Notes: generated by a model from the sequence alone, not told the origin. A stretch of DNA of 64,000 nucleotides from Peribacillus sp044761665 (GCF_044761665.1 NZ_JBIWCW010000004.1:124001-188000); one strand, 5' to 3'. Shown: positions 26,103 through 35,771, counted from the first letter of the stretch. Numbers and translations are program-made.

Positions 26103-27371
26103 TTAAAACTCTGAACTTTCCCCTAGACGCTCCAATATCATCACATATTCATCATTTGCAGGGTTCAACACAAGGAGCTTATTAAATACTTCTCTAGCTG
26201 TAGCGCTGTCTCCTTCTTCAATTAAAAAGAAACCGTAATCTTCAAGAAAATCTGGATTGCTCATGAAAGAATTATATGCTTTATGATAGCTGGTTAATGA
26301 CTCTTTAAATTGTTCTGTTTTTTGATAACAGACAGCTGCTATCCATTCAAATTGTGGATCATCCTCGCCGTATTTCCTTACCTCACCTATACATTCTAAT
26401 ATATCTTCATATCTTTCATGGTGCATATAGAGTTTAAGTAGGGTTAGCGCAGCTTCCAAGTATCCGGGATCGATGGCCAACGCCTCTCTGAATAGGTTCT
26501 CCGCTTCTTCCTCCAAACCGCTTTTCAAGGCAATCTTACCACCGAAGAAATAGAGTTCCTTATTGAACTCGTCTGCTTTGATACCTTCCTTGACGGTATT
26601 CAAAGCTTTTTCGAGATCCTCTAGGTGCTCATAACTCTTAGCCAGATATAAATATAGGGAGTGGTACTCATGGTCTATTTCCTTTAATTCATTGAACTTA
26701 CGAACGGCTGTTTCATAAAGACCAGCTTGGAAAGCCGTAAACGCATATTCAAATAGTGTATTAATTTCAATTCCACTATCCAAAGCTTTTTCAAAATAAG
26801 GAAGGGCCTCTTCGAATTTTCCAGAACTACTTAGCGCTTCAGCAAGACGCTGATTGACATTCACCCCTGCAATATCATTTTCCTGTTCTAAAACCTTTAT
26901 GTAATTTGCAATGGCTTCCTGATCTCTTCCTTGATGGTAAAACAGTTCAGCTAGCGCAAAATCAATGATTATCTCATCTGGCAGTAATTCCTTTGCCTGC
27001 AGCAGTTTCCTTTCACTGACCTCGCTCATTCCCTGTAATTGATAAAGGTCCGCTTCTAATAAAAGGGCACTTGGATAGACTTCATCGTCCGGACTGACTT
27101 TTTCAAGCATAAGCATTGCTTCATCTTCTTGGTCCATGTCAATGAGGATTTCAGCTAAAGAAACAATCAACTCACCTTCGTCAGGATACAATGCCAGCAA
27201 ATGCTCAAAAAGATCCTTCGCTTCTTCTACAAAACCAAGTTGAAACATTTCCTCAGCCAACAATAAAATGTCCTCTGCCGACTCTGATGATTTAATTCGA
27301 TTTATATGTTTAAGAGCTTCTGTTAATTCCCCTTTTTTTAAATACTGAATAACTTGTTCTACTATATTCAT
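26103..27371 (-). CDS. ypiA: TPR-repeat protein YpiA
   Basis: A 422-residue protein made almost entirely of tetratricopeptide repeats (for example AEALSSSGKFEEALPYFEKA and AKSYEHLEDLEKALNTVKEG), about ten or more, with no membrane segment. It probably acts as a scaffold; partners are unknown. It is the first gene of ypiA-ypiB. The 384-bp region upstream holds a CcpA cre motif and a terminator-like leader hairpin. Confidence 0.88.
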   Translation of the reverse strand: MNIVEQVIQYLKKGELTEALKHINRIKSSESAEDILLLAEEMFQLGFVEEAKDLFEHLLALYPDEGELIVSLAEILIDMDQEDEAMLMLEKVSPDDEVYPSALLLEADLYQLQGMSEVSERKLLQAKELLPDEIIIDFALAELFYHQGRDQEAIANYIKVLEQENDIAGVNVNQRLAEALSSSGKFEEALPYFEKALDSGIEINTLFEYAFTAFQAGLYETAVRKFNELKEIDHEYHSLYLYLAKSYEHLEDLEKALNTVKEGIKADEFNKELYFFGGKIALKSGLEEEAENLFREALAIDPGYLEAALTLLKLYMHHERYEDILECIGEVRKYGEDDPQFEWIAAVCYQKTEQFKESLTSYHKAYNSFMSNPDFLEDYGFFLIEEGDSATAREVFNKLLVLNPANDEYVMILERLGESSEF

Positions 27372-27554
27372 AGCTGCTTCCTTCCTTTTTACATAGACTT
27401 AGTCTCTAGACAAACAGTATCACGTACAAGCGTCTCTTTTCCTATCACAGAAAGAAGTAAACGAATCGTGAAGATGTTTAGTAAAAACGGTAATGTTTAG
27501 TTTACCATACTGCAGCCCTGAAATTCCATCGATGTAATTCCCCCCATTCTTGAT

Positions 27555-27622
27555 AAAAAAAGGTTACTATCTAATTCTCCATAGAAAGGTAAATCTCCTT
27601 TTTGATTAAAGAGAACCTTTTC
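27555..27622 (-). promoter_or_regulatory. Terminator-like leader structure upstream of ypiA
   Basis: On the minus strand AAAAGGTT (27621-27614) pairs with AACCTTT (27565-27559) around an internal 7-bp hairpin, followed by seven U. It lies about 185 bp before ypiA and 40 bp downstream of a cre motif, so it could be an attenuator or the end of a short RNA. Confidence 0.4.
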
Positions 27623-27660
27623 CAATAATAGCAGCAATTAAATTACATGGTTAGTTAAAA

Positions 27661-27674
27661 TGATAGCGTTTACA
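27661..27674. promoter_or_regulatory. CcpA operator (cre) motif
   Basis: TGATAGCGTTTACA fits the cre consensus TGWNANCGNTNWCA at every defined position on both strands. It lies between the aroA terminator and ypiA. The rest of the 384-bp gap holds no gene that I can see. Confidence 0.6.
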
Positions 27675-27710
27675 ATATTTTTTCTAGGTAAGGCCGTCAT
27701 TTTAAAAAAA

Positions 27711-27751
27711 TAAAAAAAGTTTGCAGAACCTGACTGTCCGCAAACTTTTTT
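27711..27751 (-). terminator. Intrinsic terminator after aroA
   Basis: AAAGTTTGC/GCAAACTTT stem with a 15-base loop and a U-run on the minus strand, just after the stop of the aromatic supraoperon. Confidence 0.85.
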
Positions 27752-27755
27752 CACT

Positions 27756-29042
27756 TCACTTTATCAAGTATGTTAAATGTTCGAAAAATTGAGGGTAAGA
27801 AACATCAATCGCTCCTGGGTCCTCAAGTTCAACTTCACCATCCGTAATCAATGACGCTATCGCAAGCATCATTCCAATACGGTGATCCCCATGGCTCGTC
27901 ACCGTTCCACCCTTTAGGGATTTACGTCCACGGATAATCAATCCATCTGAAGTAGGCGTTATATCCGCTCCAAGGATGGTTAGCTCCTCGGCCACTGTAT
28001 CTATCCTGTTTGTCTCTTTCACCTTTAATTCACTTGCATCCTTGATTGTGGTAATGCCTTCCGCTTGGGTGGCTAGAAGAGCAAGGATCGGAATTTCGTC
28101 AATTAGGCGTGGAATCAAGTCGCCGCTAATCGTCGTCCCTTTTAATTGGGAGCTCCGCACAGTAACGTCCCCTGCTGGTTCTCCTTCTCCTGCATATAAC
28201 TCGACCGTTATATCCGCTCCCATGGCCTTCATTACTTCGATAATGCCCGTTCTTGTTGAATTAAGCCCTACGTTCTTCAAAACAACTTCACTGTCCTTTG
28301 TAATCGCCGCAGCTACCATGAAGAACGAAGCCGAAGAAATATCGCCCGGTACATGTATAGTGGTCCCTTTGAATGATTGGTTTCCACACACTTTGATTGT
28401 GTGCCCGTCTTTTTCAATTTTCCCACCAAACTGCTGGATCATCCGTTCAGTATGGTCACGGGTTGCTTCCGGTTCCACGATGATCGTTTCTCCTTCGGCT
28501 TGTAGCCCCGCAAGGATAATGGCAGATTTGACCTGGGCACTCGCTACAGGCAATTGATAGCGAACCCCTTGTAATTGCCCGCCCCTTATGGAAAGGGGCG
28601 TGTATTCGCCGTCTTTACGTCCGTCTATGAGCGCTCCCATCTCCCGGAGGGGATTCACCACTCTTGTCATCGGCCGTTTAGCGATGGAGGAATCGCCAGC
28701 GAGGACTGCAGAAAAGTCTTGTCCAGCCAAGATACCTAGCATCAGTCGAATGGTCGTTCCAGAATTTCCGACATCCAGAACTTCTCTTGGCTCAGTCAAA
28801 CCATTGAATCCTTTTCCTTCTATTCGGACCTGCTTGCCATCTTGTTCAATGTTGACGCCAAGCTGCTTGAAACAGGAGATTGTACTTAAACAATCCGCAC
28901 CAGGTAAAAAATTAGTGACCGTCGTAACTCCCTCGGCAAGCGCTCCAAACATAATCGACCGATGTGAGATAGACTTGTCTCCCGGTACTGCTATCGTACC
29001 TCGCAATGATTGAATGTTCGTCTGCAAACTTTTAGTCTTCAT
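27756..29042 (-). CDS. aroA: 3-phosphoshikimate 1-carboxyvinyltransferase (EPSP synthase)
   Basis: Joins shikimate-3-phosphate and phosphoenolpyruvate, the sixth shikimate step; called aroE in B. subtilis. The 428-residue protein has GDKSISHRS near residue 21, GNSGTTIRL, and the C-terminal HGDHRIGMMLA. GGAAGGATGG precedes the ATG. Last gene of the aromatic operon, 28 bp after tyrA. Confidence 0.97.
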   Translation of the reverse strand: MKTKSLQTNIQSLRGTIAVPGDKSISHRSIMFGALAEGVTTVTNFLPGADCLSTISCFKQLGVNIEQDGKQVRIEGKGFNGLTEPREVLDVGNSGTTIRLMLGILAGQDFSAVLAGDSSIAKRPMTRVVNPLREMGALIDGRKDGEYTPLSIRGGQLQGVRYQLPVASAQVKSAIILAGLQAEGETIIVEPEATRDHTERMIQQFGGKIEKDGHTIKVCGNQSFKGTTIHVPGDISSASFFMVAAAITKDSEVVLKNVGLNSTRTGIIEVMKAMGADITVELYAGEGEPAGDVTVRSSQLKGTTISGDLIPRLIDEIPILALLATQAEGITTIKDASELKVKETNRIDTVAEELTILGADITPTSDGLIIRGRKSLKGGTVTSHGDHRIGMMLAIASLITDGEVELEDPGAIDVSYPQFFEHLTYLIK

Positions 29043-29070
29043 ACAACCATCCTTCCGCTATTTTTTTAGG

Positions 29071-30174
29071 TCATGCCAAAATCGTTTCATAATCGGTATG
29101 TCTTGCCACGCAATCTGCGGCTTTAATCCGGTCTTCCTCTGTCTGAAAGCTGATGACGAGGACACCATAAATTTCTTCCCTAGTTTCGATGATACGTATA
29201 TTCGTTATACTGATTCCTTCCTGAGCCAAATAACCGGTGATCTCCGATATGATACCTGAGTAATCAGGTATATCAATATATAAATCGTAAAAGGCTGGAA
29301 TGGCCCCTTTCATATTGCTCGGCAAGTCGTCCCTATATACCTTGGCATCAGTAAAGAAACGAAAGATTTCTTCAGAATCTTCATTGGCTACGAGCTCTCT
29401 GATATGTTCCATTTCCGTTAACCAATCATTCATCAAAGTTAATAATACATCTCGATTATGTAATAAAATATCACGCCACATTTCCGGATTACTGGAAGCT
29501 ATCCTTGTAATATCACGGAAACCTCCTGCAGCAAGCCTTGAAATCAGTTCATTTTCCTGACTGTATAATTCCGCCTGTTTGACAAGTCCTGAGGCGATGA
29601 TGTGGGGGAAATGACTGATTACGCCCGTAATTCTGTCATGGGTAGCAGGCGAGACAACCAAAAAGTTAGCTCTTGTGCCACTTAACCATCCTTTCAAATG
29701 GTCTATTTTTTCATCCTCAACATCTTCCCCTGGAGTAAGCAAATAAAACGCATGCTCAAATAAATGCAATTTCGCGGCCCCTGCCCCGCTTTTATGGGAA
29801 CCAGCCATTGGATGGCCCCCTATGAAAGTGTAGCCCCTATTCACCAAGCTGCTCGCAGCATTCACAACGGTTGTTTTTGTACTGGCAGCATCCGAAATGA
29901 TGACATCCCTTTTCAAATCCAAATGAGCTAATTCCGATAAAATCCGTACCGTTTCATTGACGGGCACTGCCAATAAGATTAAATCCGCTTCACAAGCACC
30001 CGCATCGAGAGAAGGAACGGAATCATCAATGATTCCTAATAATGAAGCCAGGTGTGAATTTTTTTCGTTTACATCATAGCCAACAATCACAGCGTCAGGA
30101 TGAGCATGGCGGATAGCCATCGCCAAAGATCCACCAATTAGTCCGAGGCCGATTACAAAAACCTTTCCCTTCAC
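29071..30174 (-). CDS. tyrA: Prephenate dehydrogenase with C-terminal ACT domain
   Basis: NAD-dependent oxidative decarboxylation of prephenate to 4-hydroxyphenylpyruvate in tyrosine synthesis. The Rossmann motif VIGLGLIGGSLA starts the protein, FVGGHPMAGSHKSG-type sequence (here FIGGHPMAGSHKSG) forms the substrate site, and a C-terminal ACT domain (about residues 297-367) suggests tyrosine feedback. The GTG at 30174 follows GGGGGGA, giving 367 residues; the open frame extends 27 codons upstream into hisC without similarity. Confidence 0.95.
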   Translation of the reverse strand: MKGKVFVIGLGLIGGSLAMAIRHAHPDAVIVGYDVNEKNSHLASLLGIIDDSVPSLDAGACEADLILLAVPVNETVRILSELAHLDLKRDVIISDAASTKTTVVNAASSLVNRGYTFIGGHPMAGSHKSGAGAAKLHLFEHAFYLLTPGEDVEDEKIDHLKGWLSGTRANFLVVSPATHDRITGVISHFPHIIASGLVKQAELYSQENELISRLAAGGFRDITRIASSNPEMWRDILLHNRDVLLTLMNDWLTEMEHIRELVANEDSEEIFRFFTDAKVYRDDLPSNMKGAIPAFYDLYIDIPDYSGIISEITGYLAQEGISITNIRIIETREEIYGVLVISFQTEEDRIKAADCVARHTDYETILA

Positions 30175-30220
30175 TCTTCTGTCCCCCCGCTTCTTTTGCT
30201 CCTCTAACTTTAATGAAAGA

Positions 30221-31333
30221 TTAAGATAATGAATTAGAAGGCAAAGCCAGTTCATTCAAGAATGATTTAATGGTACGAATCATTCCCTCATTTTCTTCTG
30301 TCGAACCTATCGTTACACGGACGCTATTTGGAAAACCGAATGATTTTCCGGATCTTGCAATGTATCCTCGCTCGAGCAAATACTGAAATACCACATCCGC
30401 CTCATGTTTGAAGTGAATGAAAATGAAATTACCTTGAGAAGGGTAATAAGCAAGATTTTCCGAATCGCAAAACTCATAATATTGTTGCAGGCCATTTTGG
30501 TTCTCCGTCCTACATTTTTCAATGAAGGCTTGATCCTCTAATGCCACGACAGCAATTTTCTGCCCAAATGTATTTACATTGAATGGTTCACGTGATGGAT
30601 CAAGTTTTTGGATAATATCCTCATCAGCCAATCCATATCCAACTCTAAAACTTGCAAGACCATAAATTTTTGAAAAGGTTCGTAGAATGATCAGATTTTT
30701 ATATTTATTGATCCACTGATTGGTCCGAGGATAATCCTCTGCCACTGCATATTCACTATACGCTTCGTCCAAAACTACAAGTACATCTTCCGGAACCTTT
30801 TCAAGGAATGCTACTAAATCGGTTTCAGGTATGTATTTCCCTGTCGGATTATTAGGCGTACAAATCCAAACAACAGACGTATTCCCATCAATGGCTTTTA
30901 GCATACCATCTAGATCATGTGCCCCATCAATATGCGGAACCTCTCTAACTTCTGCCCCTTCAAGTGTTGCATTATGAAGATACTGTGAAAAAGTTCCCGT
31001 CGCCATAACGGTATTTTTGCCCGCGCCGAGCAAACTTCTGGAAATTATTTGAATGTTCTCATCGGATCCATTCCCGAAAATAAGCTGTGTCTCTTTTACA
31101 CCTGTATGCTTGGCAACAGCCTTTCTTAGAGAAGTTGCATATCCATCCGGATAAATAGCGAAGGAATGGGTTGCATTTTTTATGCTTTCTTTAACCTTTT
31201 CCGAACACCCGAACGGATTTTCATTGGAAGCAAGTTTCACTATCTTCTCCAGCCCATACATTTTCTTCACTTCATCGGTTGATTTTCCTGGTTGATAAGA
31301 TTTTAAGGAAAGGACCGCTTCATTCCATTTCAT
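30221..31333 (-). CDS. hisC: Histidinol-phosphate / aromatic aminotransferase
   Basis: A PLP enzyme of 370 residues with the lysine motif RTFSKIYGLASFRVGY and NNPTGKY. In B. subtilis HisC serves both histidine synthesis and the last transamination to Phe and Tyr, which explains its place between aroH and tyrA. The ATG at 31333 follows AGGGGTGA; the upstream in-frame GTG lacks a site. Confidence 0.95.
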   Translation of the reverse strand: MKWNEAVLSLKSYQPGKSTDEVKKMYGLEKIVKLASNENPFGCSEKVKESIKNATHSFAIYPDGYATSLRKAVAKHTGVKETQLIFGNGSDENIQIISRSLLGAGKNTVMATGTFSQYLHNATLEGAEVREVPHIDGAHDLDGMLKAIDGNTSVVWICTPNNPTGKYIPETDLVAFLEKVPEDVLVVLDEAYSEYAVAEDYPRTNQWINKYKNLIILRTFSKIYGLASFRVGYGLADEDIIQKLDPSREPFNVNTFGQKIAVVALEDQAFIEKCRTENQNGLQQYYEFCDSENLAYYPSQGNFIFIHFKHEADVVFQYLLERGYIARSGKSFGFPNSVRVTIGSTEENEGMIRTIKSFLNELALPSNSLS

Positions 31334-31395
31334 ATCATTCACCCCTATTTTCACTACTTTAAAGCGAAAAAATTTTTATATGATTTGTGCTTGAA

Positions 31396-31764
31396 TTAAC
31401 GTTTATTGGTTAAATCCGGTCTCAAAATGGTGGCTCCTGCTTGATAAACATGTTCAATTTCTCTTTGCGATTTTGTCGTCTCAACATGGAGCATTACTCT
31501 TATACAAGAGGGCAAAGAATTTGTCACTGGAATTTCTTGCATACAAGTGACTGGTACATATGTCCAGCCTTCAAACTTTCGAAGGGCTTTGGCAGGAAAG
31601 ACGGAGCGTATGTCAGCCGTTGCAGAAAAAAATACGGAGGCAACCATCTCGGGATCAATATCGTTGTTCCGAATAATTTCTTCCAACAGTCGTTCAACAG
31701 CAGTAATCACTTCTAATTCCGTGTCGTTTTCTACCGTTGTCGCGCCCCTTATTCCTCTAATCAC
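31396..31764 (-). CDS. aroH: Monofunctional chorismate mutase, AroH class
   Basis: Converts chorismate to prephenate. The 122-residue protein starts VIRGIRGATTVEND and keeps YVPVTCMQEIPV and the C-terminal ATILRPDL. The GTG at 31764 is chosen because GGGGGA lies seven bases upstream; an ATG five codons earlier directly abuts that site. It is followed by hisC after 62 bp, where B. subtilis carries trpEDCFBA. Confidence 0.93.
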   Translation of the reverse strand: MIRGIRGATTVENDTELEVITAVERLLEEIIRNNDIDPEMVASVFFSATADIRSVFPAKALRKFEGWTYVPVTCMQEIPVTNSLPSCIRVMLHVETTKSQREIEHVYQAGATILRPDLTNKR

Positions 31765-31789
31765 ACACGATTCCCCCATTTCTATTCAT

Positions 31790-32869
31790 TCACATTAATT
31801 CATTCATTTCCTCTAGCAATGCCGAATCATCCATATCCATTAACAGGGGAGTACCCAACTGACTTAGCAGGACAAATGTGGCACCACCATGAACGGATTT
31901 TTTATCTGTTTTCATCAAATGAAGCAATACTTCTTTTTCAAGCTGACGGGGAATGGTCGTTCGATAGCCTAAAGAGGTAACCCAATCTATAAACTCGTTA
32001 AGGTTAAAATTGAGATCCAGCTTCTTCTTACTTAACTTAAGAGCATAGACCATTCCTATTAAAATAGATTCACCATGAGTAAAGTTACCATATCCCATGG
32101 ATCCTTCGATGGCATGCCCGAGTGTATGACCGAAATTTAAAAAGGCGCGAATCCCCGTTTCTTTTTCATCCTTTTCTACGATGGAAGCTTTTATGCTAAT
32201 CCCTTTCGTAATCATGGTTAAAAACTGTTCATCCTTCACATTGTTCAAATCAACGATATTCAGTCTTAACCATCGATAAAACTCTTCATCGGCAATCAAG
32301 GAATGTTTGACCACTTCTGCAAAACCGGATCGTAATTCTTTTAACGGTAGCGTATGTAAAAATTCCAGGTCATAAATGACCGCTTCGGGCTGGTGAAAGG
32401 CGCCAACCATATTTTTCCCTAACGGATGATTGATGGCAACCTTACCCCCAACGGCACTATCATGAGCAAGCAAAGTCGTAGGAACCTGAATAAACGGGAT
32501 TCCTCTCATAAAGGTCGCGGCCACAAATCCAGCCAAATCACCGACTGCACCTCCACCAAGCGCAATAATCAATGATTTTCGATTAAGCTGTTGGGATAAA
32601 GCGTAGCTTTGGCACTCATAAAACACATCGAATGTCTTAGCGTGCTCCCCTTCAGGCACGACATGTTGCAATACGGGTTTTCCCGTCTTTATCAATACCT
32701 TTTTGACTGTTTGCAAATGTAACTCTGCCACTTTCTCATCTGTAATAATTAAAATCTTGCTTAAGTGGCTAAATTCATTTGTTATAAAATCCGACAACTC
32801 ATTAATCGCATTCTTCCCTATTAAAACCGGGTATTGCTTGGAAGCCGTTTTAATTCGTATGGATTCCAT
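31790..32869 (-). CDS. aroB: 3-dehydroquinate synthase
   Basis: NAD- and metal-dependent cyclisation of DAHP, the second shikimate step. The 359 residues include GGGAVGDLAGFVAATFMRG, VPTTLLAHDSAVGGK and the metal ligands in FNFGHTLGHAIE and YGNFTHGESI. It is 3 bp after aroC and 25 bp before aroH. Confidence 0.97.
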   Translation of the reverse strand: MESIRIKTASKQYPVLIGKNAINELSDFITNEFSHLSKILIITDEKVAELHLQTVKKVLIKTGKPVLQHVVPEGEHAKTFDVFYECQSYALSQQLNRKSLIIALGGGAVGDLAGFVAATFMRGIPFIQVPTTLLAHDSAVGGKVAINHPLGKNMVGAFHQPEAVIYDLEFLHTLPLKELRSGFAEVVKHSLIADEEFYRWLRLNIVDLNNVKDEQFLTMITKGISIKASIVEKDEKETGIRAFLNFGHTLGHAIEGSMGYGNFTHGESILIGMVYALKLSKKKLDLNFNLNEFIDWVTSLGYRTTIPRQLEKEVLLHLMKTDKKSVHGGATFVLLSQLGTPLLMDMDDSALLEEMNELM

Positions 32870-32872
32870 CTT

Positions 32873-34045
32873 TTAAAACCCCTTTACTTCTTCCCGATAA
32901 GAATGTATGTATTCTTCCAGTCGATCGAAACGGTCCGAAGGGAATTGCTCCACAATTGCCGTTGCTAATTCCCAGGCCACTACCGCCTCTGCAACAACAG
33001 CTGCTGCTGGAACCGCACAGCTATCGGATCTTTCGACACTTGCTTCAAATACTTCTTTTGTATCGATATCAACGCTCTTCAAGGGTTTATATAACGTCGG
33101 GATCGGTTTCATGACGCCTCTTACAACAATCGGCATACCAGTCGTCATACCGCCTTCAAAACCTCCGAGACGATTCGTTTTCCGATGATACCCGGTATCC
33201 TTGTCCCACACTATTTCATCATGAACATCACTACCGAATCGATGAGCAGCTTCAAATCCTATGCCGATCTCTACCCCTTTAAAGGCGTTTATACTCATAA
33301 CTGCGGCTGCGAGCTTGGCATCTAATTTACGGTCATAATGAACATAGCTCCCTACACCCACTGGCATCCCTTCAACAATGACCTCAACGATTCCGCCAAT
33401 AGAGTCTCCTTTTTGTTTCGCATCGTCGATTGCATCCTTCATTTGCTGCTCGACATTTTTATCAAAACATCTGACTGAGGATTCTTCCGTCACCTGTTGT
33501 AACTGCTGAATCGTTTCATATTGAGGAGGATCGGCCTTTACACCGCCTATTTCCAGGACATGTGAAGCCACTTCAATTCCTAATAAAGCCAATAATTTCT
33601 TAGCTACGGCACCCGCTGCCACACGTACGGTCGTCTCACGGGCTGATGAACGCTCTAATACGTTCCGTAAATCACGATGCCCGTATTTAATACCGCCATT
33701 CAAGTCAGCGTGACCAGGACGAGGACGTGTAATTTTACGTTTGATTTCTTCTGCTTCTTCCTCTGATAGGCCTTCACTTCCCATGATCTTGGTCCAATGC
33801 TTCCAATCATCATTCTCGACCACTAATGCGACTGGTGATCCCAAGGTGTAGCCATGCCTGATTCCAGAAGATATAAATGCTTGATCCTTTTCAATTTGCA
33901 TTCTTCTTCCCCGGCCATGTCCTTTTTGTCGTCGACCCAAATCTTTGTTAATATCTTCATTCGTAATTGGCATACCAGCCGGTAAACCTTCAATAATTGT
34001 AGTTAGCTGTGGACCATGTGATTCTCCAGCTGTTAAATATCTCAT
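32873..34045 (-). CDS. aroC: Chorismate synthase
   Basis: FMN-dependent last step to chorismate; called aroF in B. subtilis. At 390 residues, with MRYLTAGESHGPQLT at the start, GHGRGRRMQIEKD and RSSARETTVRVAAGAVAKK. The ATG at 34045 follows AGGGGG; the open frame continues 14 codons upstream without similarity. First gene of the supraoperon. Confidence 0.97.
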   Translation of the reverse strand: MRYLTAGESHGPQLTTIIEGLPAGMPITNEDINKDLGRRQKGHGRGRRMQIEKDQAFISSGIRHGYTLGSPVALVVENDDWKHWTKIMGSEGLSEEEAEEIKRKITRPRPGHADLNGGIKYGHRDLRNVLERSSARETTVRVAAGAVAKKLLALLGIEVASHVLEIGGVKADPPQYETIQQLQQVTEESSVRCFDKNVEQQMKDAIDDAKQKGDSIGGIVEVIVEGMPVGVGSYVHYDRKLDAKLAAAVMSINAFKGVEIGIGFEAAHRFGSDVHDEIVWDKDTGYHRKTNRLGGFEGGMTTGMPIVVRGVMKPIPTLYKPLKSVDIDTKEVFEASVERSDSCAVPAAAVVAEAVVAWELATAIVEQFPSDRFDRLEEYIHSYREEVKGF

Positions 34046-34286
34046 TTTCCTGCCCCCTTTTAGCACTTTAAAGGATTTATGTATCAATATAACACAATTT
34101 TATGAAAAGTGGGAATACAGTTAAAGTAAAATCATTATTTCTTTATTTTTAACTCTTTTCTTTTATTATTTTACATCTTCTCAAACAATTACGATATAGT
34201 TTAATCTTTCCCATGCTAACATTTTCATCACCATATCCTCTTTATACCTGTAACGAAATCGGCCATTTAGTCCATTAGTAACAATA

Positions 34287-34320
34287 AGAAAAAGGGCTGA
34301 TTGTTACATTCAGCCCCCTT
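34287..34320 (-). terminator. Intrinsic terminator after cheR
   Basis: GGGCTGA/TCAGCCC hairpin with a nine-base loop followed on the minus strand by five U. Confidence 0.8.
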
Positions 34321-34333
34321 ACCCAAAGTGTAT

Positions 34334-35104
34334 TTACTTTTTCTTATAAAAGAATGTGTCTATTGTTTCAAATTCATATTTTCCAGGATTGAAAATTTGT
34401 TCTGTACTGCCGACAAAAAATACTCCACCACATTTCAAAGATGCACTGAATTTATCATATAAAAGGGATTTTGCATCCTCAGTGAAGTAAATCAAGACAT
34501 TTCGACAAACGACTAAATCAAAACCGTGTTCAAACCGATCCGCAAGGAGATTATGTTTCTTAAACGTTACTGTTCGCTTAATTTCATCTTCGACGCGGTA
34601 AAAATCATCTTCTTTTTTAAAATACTTCTTTAGCATACCCTCTGGCACTTCATTCAAGGACCGCTCAGGATAAATGCCCATTTTAGCTCGAGCGAGTACA
34701 TTTTCATCTAAGTCAGTAGCCAATATTTCAATTTGGTTTAAAGGAACAAGGTTCGATAAAATCATGGCGATTGTATATGGCTCTTCCCCGGTTGAACAGG
34801 CAGCGCTCCAAATCTTCAATTTTCTTTTGTTCTCTAATAGAGAAGGGAACACCTTTTTCTCCAAGACTTCCCATCTCTTCGCATTTCGATAAAACTCTGA
34901 AACATTGATCGTCATTCTGTCTAAAAACTCATTTAAGACTTTTGAATCGGTTTGAATGTCTTTATAATATTCACGGAATGATTGATACCCTCTTTTTTCA
35001 TAAAGAGAAGTAAGTCGGCGTTTCATTTGCCCTTCCTTATATAAAGACAAATCGATGCCTGTCAACATTTTAATATTTTGAATGAACTCTTCATATTGAG
35101 GCAT
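34334..35104 (-). CDS. cheR: Chemotaxis protein methyltransferase
   Basis: Methylates glutamates of chemoreceptors using S-adenosylmethionine. An N-terminal four-helix domain (MKRRLTSLYEKRGYQSF) is followed by the SAM-binding domain (IWSAACSTGEEPYTIAM, ILATDLDENVL, FDLVVCRNVLIYF). The ATG at 35104 has GGGGGAG eight bases upstream and gives 256 residues. It stands between aroC and ndk with its own terminator, as in B. subtilis. Confidence 0.96.
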   Translation of the reverse strand: MPQYEEFIQNIKMLTGIDLSLYKEGQMKRRLTSLYEKRGYQSFREYYKDIQTDSKVLNEFLDRMTINVSEFYRNAKRWEVLEKKVFPSLLENKRKLKIWSAACSTGEEPYTIAMILSNLVPLNQIEILATDLDENVLARAKMGIYPERSLNEVPEGMLKKYFKKEDDFYRVEDEIKRTVTFKKHNLLADRFEHGFDLVVCRNVLIYFTEDAKSLLYDKFSASLKCGGVFFVGSTEQIFNPGKYEFETIDTFFYKKK

Positions 35105-35231
35105 ACCTGTGACTCCCCCGAACATTTTCATTTTATGTAGTTCTTCTCTTTATATCGGAGAGGACTCAACATTCTTTAAACAAAAATGGTGCTTTACGAC
35201 TATATTTTTTTCATTACTAGAAGATACAACA

Positions 35232-35270
35232 AAAAAAACGGGTCCTATCGCTGTGCGATAGGACCCGCTT
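35232..35270 (-). terminator. Strong intrinsic terminator after ndk
   Basis: A perfect 13-bp stem (CGGGTCCTATCGC with GCGATAGGACCCG), three-base loop and eight U on the minus strand. Confidence 0.95.
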
Positions 35271-35293
35271 CCTGCTCATATTGAACTAACCGA

Positions 35294-35740
35294 TTAGTAA
35301 ACCCATTCGTTAGCGATTTTAGAGTACTCAACTAGTTCTTCTTCTTTGAAGAATAAGCCGATTTCACGTACAGCACTTTCAGCTGAATCTGATCCGTGAA
35401 TAATGTTTTTGCCTACAGTTACTGCGAAATCCCCACGGATAGTTGCAGCAGCTGCATCTTTAGGATTAGTTGCACCCATCATTTGACGTGCAGTTGCGAT
35501 AACGTTTTCACCTTCCCAAACCATTGCGAAAACAGGGCCTGAAGTGATGAAGTCCACTAATTCGCCGAAGAATGGACGTTCTTTGTGCTCTCCGTAATGT
35601 TGCTCAGCTAATTCCTGAGAAATAACCATTAACTTTGCTCCAGCTAAAAGGAAGCCTTTCTTTTCGAAACGAGAAACGATTTCACCAATCAAATTACGTT
35701 GAACGCCGTCAGGCTTAACCATTAAAAATGTTTTTTCCAT
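35294..35740 (-). CDS. ndk: Nucleoside diphosphate kinase
   Basis: Balances NTP pools by phosphate transfer through a phosphohistidine. The 148-residue protein has the active-site motif NIIHGSDSAESAVREI. The ATG at 35740 is eight bases after GGAG; three codons upstream an in-frame GTG overlaps that site. The promoter region carries a palindrome around a TATAAT box. Confidence 0.97.
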   Translation of the reverse strand: MEKTFLMVKPDGVQRNLIGEIVSRFEKKGFLLAGAKLMVISQELAEQHYGEHKERPFFGELVDFITSGPVFAMVWEGENVIATARQMMGATNPKDAAAATIRGDFAVTVGKNIIHGSDSAESAVREIGLFFKEEELVEYSKIANEWVY

Positions 35741-35771
35741 AAATGTCACTCCTAATATGTATCATAGTTAT

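Noticed and set aside
27976..29013. Two long plus-strand frames (193 and 141 codons) opposite aroA
   Set aside because: They are antisense to the conserved aroA frame, have no ribosome site and show low-complexity Ser/Pro/Val composition typical of shadow frames.
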